A DNA stretch of 60,561 nt from NCBI GenBank assembly GCA_964528605.1, contig CAZGSV010000010.1, positions 1 through 60,561 of the forward strand. Reading direction: 5' to 3'. Origin of the DNA: CAZGSV01 sp964528605 (lineage in GTDB: Bacteria > Armatimonadota > Zipacnadia > CAZGSV01). Under the pieces are notes generated by a model. It did no database searches and was not told the origin of the DNA. It was given only the letters and a program-made list of their open reading frames with translations. Shown here in pieces: positions 50,419 through 58,053 of the stretch (positions are counted from its first letter, which is position 1; every line of letters starts with the position of its first letter). The position numbers were made by a program, and so were the translations under genes.

Positions 50419-51329
50419 GTCGCGAAGACAAGGTCCATTCTGCCATAACGCGGCGACAGTTTCTCGCCAGCGGCGCATACGGAGGTTTGGCACTCGCCCT
50501 GGGCCTGCGTCCCACCGAGGCCTGGGGCGAGGAGGGCGAGCCGTTCGCCGCCGAAGACCCGGTCAGCCGCGTGGTGCTCGTGCGGCGCCCCGAGGCAGTC
50601 GCCGAAGAGGACGTCGTGGACGAGGCCGTAGTGCAGGATATGGTGAGCGAGGCGGTCCGTCGCTTCGCCGGCCAGGAGGACGCACCGGCGGCCTGGGCGC
50701 GGTTCGTGAATCCCGAGGACACCGTGGGGATCAAGTACACGCGGGGTGGCCCGCATACGATTAACACCGAGCCAGCGGTGGAGAAGGCCGCGATTGAGGG
50801 GGTGCGTACCGCGGGTGTGCCCGCGGAGCGGATCACCTCTCGCGACGGCGGCCACAACCCCGCCGACTACACCGCGCTGATCAACGTGCCCTCGGTCAAG
50901 GTGCACGCGATATGTGGGATCGCCGTCTCACTCAAGAACTACATCAACTTCGACAGCAACTGCTCGCAGTACCACGAGGAAAGCGGGCGGCGGCTGGGTT
51001 CCATCTGGCGGCAGCCGGAGGTTGAGGGGAAGACGCGGCTGATTGTGGTGGACATGCTGCGTCCTTACGCGGCGAACGGGCCGCAAGTCGAGCCGGAGTA
51101 CCGGTGGAACTACTGTGGCATTCTGGTGGCGACCGACCCGGTGGCGGTGGATACGGTCTGCCTCGCCATCTGCCAGAACAAGCGCGACCAGTTGCAGGGG
51201 GAGCCGTGGCCGATCGAACCGCCGGCGCGCGCCATCCCCGCGGCCGACAAGGAATACGGCCTCGGCACCAGCGACCCGACGAAGATCCGCCTCGAGAAGT
51301 TCGGCTGGATGGAAGACGCGCTGATCTGA
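50415..51329 (+). CDS. Tat-exported DUF362-domain protein
   Basis: 304 residues from ATG 50415 overlapping the DUF6599 stop. The N-terminus is a twin-arginine signal (TRRQFLASGAYGGLALALGL), so it is exported folded, probably with a cofactor. The DUF362 domain fills the rest (DTVGIKYTRGGPHTINTEPA, SRDGGHNPADYTALINVPSV, HAICGIAVSLKNYI). Family members are often paired with ferredoxin domains; here no CxxC cluster motif is visible. Partner of the DUF6599 protein; function unknown. Confidence 0.8.
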   Translation: MSREDKVHSAITRRQFLASGAYGGLALALGLRPTEAWGEEGEPFAAEDPVSRVVLVRRPEAVAEEDVVDEAVVQDMVSEAVRRFAGQEDAPAAWARFVNPEDTVGIKYTRGGPHTINTEPAVEKAAIEGVRTAGVPAERITSRDGGHNPADYTALINVPSVKVHAICGIAVSLKNYINFDSNCSQYHEESGRRLGSIWRQPEVEGKTRLIVVDMLRPYAANGPQVEPEYRWNYCGILVATDPVAVDTVCLAICQNKRDQLQGEPWPIEPPARAIPAADKEYGLGTSDPTKIRLEKFGWMEDALI

Positions 51330-51363
51330 CACCGACTGCCGTCGGACTGAAAGCAGCAAGACA

Positions 51364-51570
51364 ATGGACTTCCGTCTAGGGGTGTGGGCCCACCCGCGTT
51401 GAGACTTCCCCAACGGGCCGGAGCAAGTCCGAGAGGTGATAGACCGGCTGGTGCAGTGGGGTTTCGACCTGGTCATCCCGTGCGTGAAGGACACCCAAAA
51501 CTGGGTTTCCTATCACAGCAAGATCGCGAAGGTAGCCGAGCCGTTTCGCAACTGGGATCCGCTTCAGGCC
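51364..51570 (+). pseudogene. 5' remnant of a barrel-fold hydrolase-like gene with an early in-frame TGA
   Basis: ATG 51364 begins MDFRLGVWAHPR and meets TGA at 51400-51402. The same frame then continues with VREVIDRLVQWGFDLVIPCV and WVSYHSKIAKVAEPFRNWDPLQ, which reads like the first strands of a TIM-barrel sugar-hydrolase family. After about 51570 the frame becomes low-complexity Pro/Ala/Arg sequence and runs into the convergent VIT gene. A decayed, truncated gene is the simplest reading. The remainder of 51330-51679 holds nothing else recognisable. Confidence 0.5.
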
Positions 51571-51679
51571 TGCGCGCCAATCTCCTATGGGTGGGCAACA
51601 CCGGCGTTCGCCCCCACCCGAGGCACCAGGCCGGCAGGCGGCGCGGGTGTCCGCACTGCCGGCCCAACACTCGCAATCC

Positions 51680-54196
51680 CTACCTGGGCGCCGGCTCGAC
51701 GCGCACCACGAACTCCAGCCCCGCCAGCGCCTCGAGTTTCTCCACCGCGATCTCGCCGATGAGCATCCGCACCGCCTTCGCCTGCGCGAACACCCGGAAG
51801 CCCAGTTCCTTCATCTTCTCGATGCTCGCGTCGGAATCGTCGGAGACCCACACCGCCACCTCGACCCGACCGTCCTTCACTTCGACGGAGCCGACCTTCA
51901 GGTTGCCGTTGACGCCTTGCTGCGCCACCTTCTCCGCTAGCCCGCGGAGTTCGGGCGCGAGCCGGCTCTCGGGCTCAGCACCAGCGCCCGGCGCCTCGAC
52001 GCGCGCCTCCAGCGCGTCCATCGCCACCGGAGCACCCGCAGGCGCCGAAGCATACGGCGCGGTCCGCATCGCAGAGCCGCCATAGCCCGCGCCGGCAGCA
52101 AGTGCGCCGCGCGCCATCTCGGCCATGACCCGCCCGTCCGCATACTCGCCGAAGACGCCTTCGTAACTCACGCCCTCGGGCATCTCCACCGGCACCGCGA
52201 TGGTGCGCGGCTGGCCGCCCTCGGTCACCACCATCTCTTCGACCGCGACGAACGAGGTGTATTGCGTCACCAGCCTGAACTTGAGCCCGAGGCCGATGAT
52301 GGTTTCCTTGATGTCCGCGCGCGGCTGGCCGGTCTGAGCCCCGAGCAGGTCCTGATTCATCAGGTCTTCAATGTTCGCGCGGGCCCAGAGGGCGCCGAGC
52401 ACGTCGTGCGCCGGCTGCCGCGCGGGCAGGTCCACCTTGATCTTGCGCTCGTAGGGCTTGCCAGCGACCTTGCCGCGCAGGGTGATCTCCCCGCTGGCGG
52501 GGCCATCGTAGCGCGCGTGCACGACCACCGGCTTGGCGCTGAAGAGGTCGAGAACGCGCTCGGGATAGACCTCGCTCACGGGCAGGCTGCCCCAGTCAAT
52601 CTGAATGTCGGTGAGCACGGGATTGCGCAGCCGCTCGTAGAAGCGCTCGGCGGCCTGCTTCCCGTCCGTGCCCAGAGTCACGTAGTCCACTTCGCCGCGT
52701 CCGGCGCGCGCCATATTGTCGAGCAGGAAGCGGTTGGGCGACTGGCCGATGCCGAAGGAGAAGACGCGCGCGTTCGGGTGCTTCTGCACTTCGTCAATGA
52801 TAGCCATGTCGTTGCCCACGAAGCCGTCGGTCATGAAGACGACGATGCGCAGGTGGTTCTGGGAGTCCGAGGGCGCGAGCGCGGCGCGAATGGCGGTCAT
52901 CATCTCGGTGCCGCCGCGGCCCTGCTGCGCGGCGAGGCATTCCTGCGCCTTGCGGATGTTGTCGGCGGTCGCCGGCACGGGCTTGTCAAAGAGTATGCGC
53001 GTGTCGCCCGAGAAAGTGATCAGGTTGAAAGTGTCCTCGGGGTTCAGATTGCTCAGGCAGTGGAACATGGTCTCCTTCGACTTCTCGATGGGCTCACCCA
53101 TCATCGAGCCCGAGGTGTCCTGAACGAAGACCATCTCCTTGGGGGTGACCTGATCGAGCCGCACGCGCTTGGGCGGCTGGAGCACGAGCGTGAGGAAGCC
53201 GCCTTTGACCGAAGAGTGAGTCAGCACTACGTCCTCGATCTGGTCCGAGGCCGTGGTGTAGCGCAGGATGAAGTCCTTGTTGGGGATGGTCTTCTGGTTC
53301 TTCAAGCGGACGGTCGCGGTGTCGCCGCCGCGGTCCGTGGTCACTTCGTGGAGTTTGGACTCGAGGTCGCGCAGGGGCGCGCCCGCGTCTATCTCCACGC
53401 TGATCGAGATGTCATGGCCGGAGCGCGTGCCGGGGGCAGTGACGGGAGGGGTGATGCGCGAGGCGTCCGGCACTTGGTTCGTATCGGGCGCCCAGCCGGT
53501 GCCGGAGGGGTCGGGCCCGGTCTTCGGGCCCGGCACCTGCACCACGCGCCCCTGGTTCTCGGGCGCCACCTCGGGCACCCGGGAGGTCGGCTCTCCGGGG
53601 ATGTAACGCGGGCCGACGACCGTGGGGAAGGAGAACTCGTACCAAGAGTCCTCGAACTTCAGCACCTCGACGTAGCGGATGGTCACGTCCACGTTCTCAC
53701 CGGGCATGATGTTCGCGACCGACTGCGTGAAGATGTTGGGGCGCTCCTGGTCGAGCAGGCTGGCGACGTGCCCCGCGCGTTTGGCCGCCTCATAGATGCG
53801 GCGCGCCTCCTCGCGCTCCTTGATGACGCCGCGGATGGTGCGCTCGCCCACTTTCATCAACATGTCGTCCACGGCGGCGTTCTGCGAGAGCGGGAAGGTG
53901 TAGACGGCCTCGATCTTCTCCTGATAGGGGTTGTGGAAGCGCTGGGTGACTTCGACGCGCGCGACAAAGCCGGAAATCTGCGCGCGGACATCGGTGTGCT
54001 CCAGCGGGCACACGCCGACGGCCTCACCCTCCTTGTTGATCACCTGCAACTCGCCGGGAGTGCTGCGCGCCTCCGCGGCTTCGGCCGTCTGGCCGCCTGG
54101 CCTGGACTGAAGCCAGAGGACCAGCCCACCTGACAGAACGACCACCAGCCCCACCACCAACGGAGCCCACCTCCGTCTCGGCCTTCTCGTCTTCAT
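51680..54196 (-). CDS. VIT and von Willebrand factor A domain protein (second of two)
   Basis: 838 residues from ATG 54196 (AAAGGGGCG upstream). One membrane anchor (about 11-34, APLVVGLVVVLSGGLVLWL). The VIT domain (about 45-190) includes TFPLSQNAAVDDMLMKVGER. The vWA domain (about 345-520) has the MIDAS motif VQDTSGSMMGEP and VVFMTDGF. A C-terminal beta domain is followed by an Ala/Gly stretch with AGAGYGGSAM, recalling the GYGG motif of the first VIT protein. Like that gene it has a GGAAC-N18-GTCTAA promoter, so both are probably controlled by the same ECF sigma factor. No DUF4139 partner here. Confidence 0.88.
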   Translation of the reverse strand: MKTRRPRRRWAPLVVGLVVVLSGGLVLWLQSRPGGQTAEAAEARSTPGELQVINKEGEAVGVCPLEHTDVRAQISGFVARVEVTQRFHNPYQEKIEAVYTFPLSQNAAVDDMLMKVGERTIRGVIKEREEARRIYEAAKRAGHVASLLDQERPNIFTQSVANIMPGENVDVTIRYVEVLKFEDSWYEFSFPTVVGPRYIPGEPTSRVPEVAPENQGRVVQVPGPKTGPDPSGTGWAPDTNQVPDASRITPPVTAPGTRSGHDISISVEIDAGAPLRDLESKLHEVTTDRGGDTATVRLKNQKTIPNKDFILRYTTASDQIEDVVLTHSSVKGGFLTLVLQPPKRVRLDQVTPKEMVFVQDTSGSMMGEPIEKSKETMFHCLSNLNPEDTFNLITFSGDTRILFDKPVPATADNIRKAQECLAAQQGRGGTEMMTAIRAALAPSDSQNHLRIVVFMTDGFVGNDMAIIDEVQKHPNARVFSFGIGQSPNRFLLDNMARAGRGEVDYVTLGTDGKQAAERFYERLRNPVLTDIQIDWGSLPVSEVYPERVLDLFSAKPVVVHARYDGPASGEITLRGKVAGKPYERKIKVDLPARQPAHDVLGALWARANIEDLMNQDLLGAQTGQPRADIKETIIGLGLKFRLVTQYTSFVAVEEMVVTEGGQPRTIAVPVEMPEGVSYEGVFGEYADGRVMAEMARGALAAGAGYGGSAMRTAPYASAPAGAPVAMDALEARVEAPGAGAEPESRLAPELRGLAEKVAQQGVNGNLKVGSVEVKDGRVEVAVWVSDDSDASIEKMKELGFRVFAQAKAVRMLIGEIAVEKLEALAGLEFVVRVEPAPR

Positions 54197-54248
54197 CGCT
54201 GTTGGCGCCCCTTTCCGAATGCAGGCTCTAGATGTGCGATTCAACCGC

Positions 54249-54277
54249 TTAGACCAGCGCACCCGCGGAAAGGTTCC
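54249..54277 (-). promoter_or_regulatory. ECF-type promoter GGAAC-N18-GTCTAA of the second VIT gene
   Basis: Minus strand: GGAAC (54277-54273), 18 nt, GTCTAA (54254-54249), 52 nt upstream of the start codon. Same hexamers and exact spacing as the sites at 9449 and 10739, with unrelated spacer sequence. Confidence 0.65.
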
Positions 54278-54310
54278 GTATGGAGATCCTGTGGCCGTCG
54301 GAGCCGGGAC

Positions 54311-54393
54311 GTAGGGGCGGGGTCTGCCTCGGGCACGACTTTGGGCCCGACGTTGCCCGCCAGGGCGTAGGGGCGGGTTCTTAACCCGCCCGC
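54311..54393 (+). repeat. Two GTAG-headed REP elements in the 334-bp VIT2-MBL intergenic region
   Basis: 54311-54337 is a decayed copy. 54367-54393 is a perfect one (head GTAGGGGC, GGGTT/AACCC arms, CCGCCCGC tail). A CGTTCGC/GCGAACG inverted repeat follows directly, as also seen near 18765. The rest of the interval holds the ECF promoter and the ribosome binding site of the MBL gene. Confidence 0.75.
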
Positions 54394-54530
54394 CGTTCGC
54401 GTGGCGAACGGGACTCCTCTCCCGGCCTCGGGCGCCCCGGCGATTGCGTCGCGCTTCGCGCCGCCTTGACACCCGCTACCGGGTGCCCCAAGACTCTCAC
54501 CCTTACCGCTCGAGCAAGGAGTGACCGCAT

Positions 54531-55343
54531 CTGCCCGCGCAAGAGTGGTGGCTCAAGTTCCTCGGGACCGCCGGCGCACGCGTGGTGGTCGCCAAGCAGT
54601 TGCGCGCTTCCGGAGGCATCTGGGCCCGCCTGGGCGGCCTCAATGTGATGATTGACCCGGGCCCGGGCTCGCTCGTGCGCGCGCTGGCGAGCAGGCCGAA
54701 ACTCGACCCAGCCACGCTCGACGCCGTCATCCTCACGCACCGCCATCTCGACCACTCCGCCGACGCCAACATCATCATTGACGCCATGACCAACGGCGGC
54801 TGGCGCGAACGCGGCCGCCTCTTCGCTCCGGCGGATGCGTTCGGTGAGGAACCGGTGGTCTATTCCTACCTGCGCAAGGCGATGCAGGTCGAGGTGCTGC
54901 GCGAGGGAGGGCGCTATGACTTGAACGACGTCTCCTTCTCCGCGCCGCTGCGGATGAAGCACGGCGTGGAGACCTACGGGCTCAAGTTCGACTTACCCCT
55001 GGGCACGCTCGCCCTCATCCCCGACACCGAGTTCTTCCCCGAGATCTCCGACGCCTATCGCCTGCCCCGAGGCTCTCGAGCGGGCGCCGACATTATCATC
55101 ATCAACCTGCTGCGCTACGAGCCGCACGAGAGCGGCGAAGTGCAGCATCTCTGCCTCGCCGACGCCGAGCGGCTCATCCGCGAGATCAAGCCCCGCCTCG
55201 CCGTCATCACCCACTTCGGCATGACCATGCTCAAGGCCAAGCCGTGGGAAGTCGCGGAGCGCCTCTCGGAGCAGACGGGCGTCAAAGTGCTCGCCGCTCG
55301 TGACGGCATGACTCTCGACCTGACCGAGACCCTCAGCGCCTAA
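54531..55343 (+). CDS. MBL-fold metallohydrolase, probable CTG start
   Basis: About 270 residues. The metallo-beta-lactamase fold has the motif THRHLDHSADAN (HxHxDH), an upstream GGIWARLGGLNVMIDPGPGS strand pair and later His/Asp ligands (LIPDTEF, VITHFG). Homology clearly extends upstream of GTG 54582 (LKFLGTAGARVVVAKQ). The frame is blocked by TGA at 54522-54524, and there is no ATG, GTG or TTG before 54582. CTG 54531 is 9 nt after AAGGAG and is the best start. Substrate unknown; RNase Z/phosphodiesterase-like activity is possible. Confidence 0.85.
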   Translation: MPAQEWWLKFLGTAGARVVVAKQLRASGGIWARLGGLNVMIDPGPGSLVRALASRPKLDPATLDAVILTHRHLDHSADANIIIDAMTNGGWRERGRLFAPADAFGEEPVVYSYLRKAMQVEVLREGGRYDLNDVSFSAPLRMKHGVETYGLKFDLPLGTLALIPDTEFFPEISDAYRLPRGSRAGADIIIINLLRYEPHESGEVQHLCLADAERLIREIKPRLAVITHFGMTMLKAKPWEVAERLSEQTGVKVLAARDGMTLDLTETLSA

Positions 55344-55438
55344 CCCGGGCCGCGGCGCCGCCCCGGGCGTAGCGTGAAGAGGTAGGGTGTGCGGCCAGCG
55401 GAGCGAGAGCCCGTTGGCGGCGCTTTTGGGCTGATATG

Positions 55439-55467
55439 TTTACGGGCAAACGCATGTGTGCTATACT
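55439..55467 (+). promoter_or_regulatory. Promoter of the imuB-like gene
   Basis: TTTACG (55439-55444), 17-bp spacer, TATACT (55462-55467). The spacer contains the LexA-box-like site described separately. Confidence 0.55.
55447..55460 (+). promoter_or_regulatory. LexA-box-like operator in the imuB promoter spacer
   Basis: CAAACGCATGTGTG matches the Gram-positive/actinobacterial SOS box consensus CGAACRNRYGTTYG at 12 of 14 positions. It sits between -35 and -10, where LexA binding would block transcription of a mutagenesis gene. Confidence 0.45.
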
Positions 55468-55491
55468 AGCGTCAGGAGCATCGGATGCTAG

Positions 55492-57108
55492 ATGGACAGG
55501 CAAATCATCCACCTCCGCCTCCTCCGCTTCTATGTGGAGGCCCACCGCCGGGCTATGCCGGGCGTCAACGGCCAACCTCTGCTGGTGGCGGATGGGCACC
55601 GGATAATTGACCTCTCAGATTCCGCCGAAGCCAAAGGCCTCACCACCTCCCACACCCCCAACCAGGTAACCTCAGTCTGCCCTCAGGCGCTGCTGGTTCC
55701 TTACCAGGAAGACCGCTACCAGGATTTGTATCGCGCCGCCTGGGACGTCCTCGCGCAGCACACACCTATGGTGGAACCGGAGGCCTTCCATCGCGGCTAT
55801 GCCGACCTCACCGGCTCCCTTCGTCAAGGCGAAGACCTCCACCGGCGCTGCGAAGCGATCCGGGCGCAAATCCGCAAGGCCACCGATCTCGATTGCCTCC
55901 TCGGCGCCGGCGCCACCAAGTTCGTCGCTCGCCTCGCCTCCCACCCGGGCTGGACGGTCCTCCCCGAGGACGAGCCGCAGTTCCTCAATAATGTCCCTCT
56001 CAAATGGGTGGAGGATTTGAACGAGGAGACGCGCCGGCGCCTAGTGCGCCTCGGCCTGCGCACGCTCGGGGATTTGCGCAAAGTGTCGCGCACCGCCCTC
56101 GCGCATCAGTTCGGCGAGCAGGCGCAGTTTCTCTGGAGTCTGGCGCGCGGCCTGAACGGACAACCGGTCCAGCCCCTCTATCCCCCCCCGCATCTCGAGC
56201 AAGAGGTCGTGTTCCCCAACCCAGAGCGAGACGCCCTGCGCCTCCAGGCCCACCTCCTCCTCGCCGCCCAAGAACTCTGGCAAGCCCTCGCTAAACAAGG
56301 CCAAGCCGTCAACAAAATCGAACTCACCCTCTTCCTGCAAAAGAGGGACAGCAACCCATTTTCCGCGTCCCATGCCCAGCGTCCCGCTCTCCTCCCGCCC
56401 GAAAAGAGGTTGCTGTCCCCTTTTGCTGAAAACGCAACTCAAGGCTTTAGCCTTGATTCGCGCTCATCCTCGCCCGCAACTCCCCGCCTCCAATGTAGGG
56501 ACGGGATCTTACTTGTCCGCCGGAGGTCGCCAGCCGCGACCGGAGGAGGAGCCCGCCCGCGGTGCCAGGAGGCGCCGAGTACCACTCCGCCTAGTCCCAC
56601 AACAGGCGGCAAGGAGAATCCCGCCCGCTTCTCTGTAGCGTCGGGCTTTACGCCCGACGTCATCCCTCGTAGGGGCCCCGCCTCGGCGGGGCCCGCTGTC
56701 GCTACCCTCCGCAAAACCCAATCCTTCCCCCGCCCCCTCGACACCCCCCACCGCCTAACCCAAGCCGCCCTCTCCCTCTTCCGCAAAACCTGGAACGGCG
56801 CCGAAGTTACCTCCCTCTCCCTGCGCGCCTCCGACCTCACTCGCGCCGAGGTGCGCCAACTTACCCTGTGGGACGCAAAGGTATTCCGCCCGCCTCAGGC
56901 AGGCTATGTCCCTCTCGCGGGCGCGGACGGCAACGGCAAAAGAGAGATGCTGACCTGTGGTGAGCCTGTCGAACCATTAGAGCAGGCGATGGAGGCCATC
57001 CGCCGCCGCCACGGCGCCCGCTCCATCAATCGCGGCGCTCAGGCCGACCTCCCCCGCCCCCGCATGGCCGAACTAATCCTCCAGGAGCAAGTAACGCTCT
57101 GGTCCTAG
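55492..57108 (+). CDS. ImuB-like Y-family DNA polymerase homologue with in-frame repeat insertion
   Basis: 538 residues from ATG 55492. The palm/fingers part (1-160) resembles UmuC/DinB, but the first catalytic Asp is lost (LRFYVEAHRRA) and the SIDE-like motif is VEPEAFHRGYADLTG, as in non-catalytic ImuB proteins. A thumb with HhH follows (DLNEETRRRLVRLGLRTLGDLRK), then part of the little finger (to about 285). Residues about 284-405 are Pro/Ser/Arg-rich and encoded by repeat DNA. The C-terminal part resumes (LFRKTWNGAEVTSLSLRASD) and ends LILQEQVTLWS, like the ImuB beta-clamp end. ImuA and DnaE2 partners are not in the window. Translesion role inferred. Confidence 0.78.
   Translation: MDRQIIHLRLLRFYVEAHRRAMPGVNGQPLLVADGHRIIDLSDSAEAKGLTTSHTPNQVTSVCPQALLVPYQEDRYQDLYRAAWDVLAQHTPMVEPEAFHRGYADLTGSLRQGEDLHRRCEAIRAQIRKATDLDCLLGAGATKFVARLASHPGWTVLPEDEPQFLNNVPLKWVEDLNEETRRRLVRLGLRTLGDLRKVSRTALAHQFGEQAQFLWSLARGLNGQPVQPLYPPPHLEQEVVFPNPERDALRLQAHLLLAAQELWQALAKQGQAVNKIELTLFLQKRDSNPFSASHAQRPALLPPEKRLLSPFAENATQGFSLDSRSSSPATPRLQCRDGILLVRRRSPAATGGGARPRCQEAPSTTPPSPTTGGKENPARFSVASGFTPDVIPRRGPASAGPAVATLRKTQSFPRPLDTPHRLTQAALSLFRKTWNGAEVTSLSLRASDLTRAEVRQLTLWDAKVFRPPQAGYVPLAGADGNGKREMLTCGEPVEPLEQAMEAIRRRHGARSINRGAQADLPRPRMAELILQEQVTLWS
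56337..56696 (+). repeat. Repeat cluster inserted in frame in the imuB-like gene
   Basis: Starts with a near-perfect inverted repeat (arms GCAAAAGAGGGACAGCAACC at 56337-56356 and GGTTGCTGTCCCCTTTTGC at 56408-56426). A CAAGGCTTTAGCCTTG palindrome follows (about 56439-56455), then GTAG-headed hairpins at 56495-56520, 56635-56659 and 56669-56696. About 360 bp in all, open throughout in the imuB frame. Confidence 0.75.
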
Positions 57109-57185
57109 CGGCACCCCCCTGTCTGCTGTCTACTGCCCTCGTTCCCCCACCTACGACCTACCACCCCGGCCCCGCTGCCGCCGCT

Positions 57186-57284
57186 ACGCCGCCATTTCTT
57201 CCAGCACTTCGTCCGCCACCTCGTAGGGGCGAGGCGCTGCCTCGCCCGCCCTCTTCACGCCGCCATTTCCTCCAGCACCTCGTC
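57186..57284. repeat. Duplicated yebC 3' end flanking a REP hairpin
   Basis: 57257-57284 (the true end of yebC) and 57186-57213 match at 26 of 28 positions; both encode DEVLEEMAA followed by a stop on the minus strand. Between them is a 27-nt GTAGGGGC-headed hairpin (57223-57249, arms GAGGC/GCCTC). A degenerate C/T-rich short-period run occupies about 57115-57175. Confidence 0.8.
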
Positions 57285-58004
57285 GGGCATGTCGAAGTTG
57301 GAGTAGACCTCCTGCACATCCTGATAGTCCTCCAACTCGTCAAGCAAGCGCAGCACGGCCCTCGCCTGCTCGCCCTCAACGCGCACCGTCGTCTGCGGCT
57401 CCAAGGTGATCTCGGCGGACTGCATCGCCACCCCCCCCTTGGTCAGCCCCTCGCGCACGGCCTCCAGATTCTCCGGCGCGCACCGCACGACTATGGTGTC
57501 GTCCTCCGCGGTCACGTCCTCCGCGCCCGCGTCCAGAGCCGCCAACGTCACCTCGTCCTCGGAGACCCCCTGCGCGTCAATGCGAATGACCCCTCTCCGT
57601 TCGAACATCCACCTCACGCAGCCCGTCTCGCCCAGACTGCCGCCGGCTCGGGCAAGCAGCCGCCTGATGTCCGGCACGGTGCGGTTGCGGTTGTCGGTCG
57701 CGACCTCAATCATCAGCGCCACGCCCCCCGGCGCATAGCCCTCGTAGACGATCTCCTCGAGTTGCTCGCTCTCGAGTTCTCCGGTGCCGCGCTTGATGGC
57801 GCGCTCGATGTTGTCTTTGGGCATGCCCACGTCGCGGGCCTTCTCTATGGCGATGCGCAGGCGTGCGTTGGCCGAGGGATCGCCTCCGCCCAAGCGCGCC
57901 GCGATGATGATCTCGCGCGAGGCCTTGCCGAAGACTTTGCCCTTCTTGGCATCAACCGCCTGCTTGCGGACGCGTATGTTGTGCCATTTGGAGTGACCAG
58001 ACAT
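57255..58004 (-). CDS. yebC: YebC/PmpR-family DNA-binding or translation factor
   Basis: 249 residues from ATG 58004, the family's normal length. N-terminal MSGHSKWHNIRVRKQAVDAK, KVFGKASREIIIAARLGGGD and the central YEGYAPGGVALMIEVATDNRNR are diagnostic. Members act as transcription regulators, or as translation factors that relieve stalling at proline runs. A plausible link to the ECF or wall genes is not apparent. The C-terminal codons are duplicated downstream around a REP element. Confidence 0.95.
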   Translation of the reverse strand: MSGHSKWHNIRVRKQAVDAKKGKVFGKASREIIIAARLGGGDPSANARLRIAIEKARDVGMPKDNIERAIKRGTGELESEQLEEIVYEGYAPGGVALMIEVATDNRNRTVPDIRRLLARAGGSLGETGCVRWMFERRGVIRIDAQGVSEDEVTLAALDAGAEDVTAEDDTIVVRCAPENLEAVREGLTKGGVAMQSAEITLEPQTTVRVEGEQARAVLRLLDELEDYQDVQEVYSNFDMPDEVLEEMAA

Positions 58005-58053
58005 CTTCTCCTCCTCGCCGCGCGTCACCCCGCGGGCGGAGCGACCGCGCTCT

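Noticed and set aside
51400..51402. TGA in the barrel-hydrolase remnant read as selenocysteine
   Set aside because: No stem-loop of SECIS type was evident after it, and the frame loses similarity about 55 codons later, which fits a pseudogene better.
52262..54133. 623-residue open frame on the plus strand opposite the second VIT gene
   Set aside because: Shadow of the VIT/vWA gene: His/Arg/Val-rich without domain structure, while the opposite strand has VIT, MIDAS and an anchor.
55492..57108. Complete ImuA-ImuB-DnaE2 mutasome cassette
   Set aside because: No imuA or dnaE2 flanks the gene within the window.
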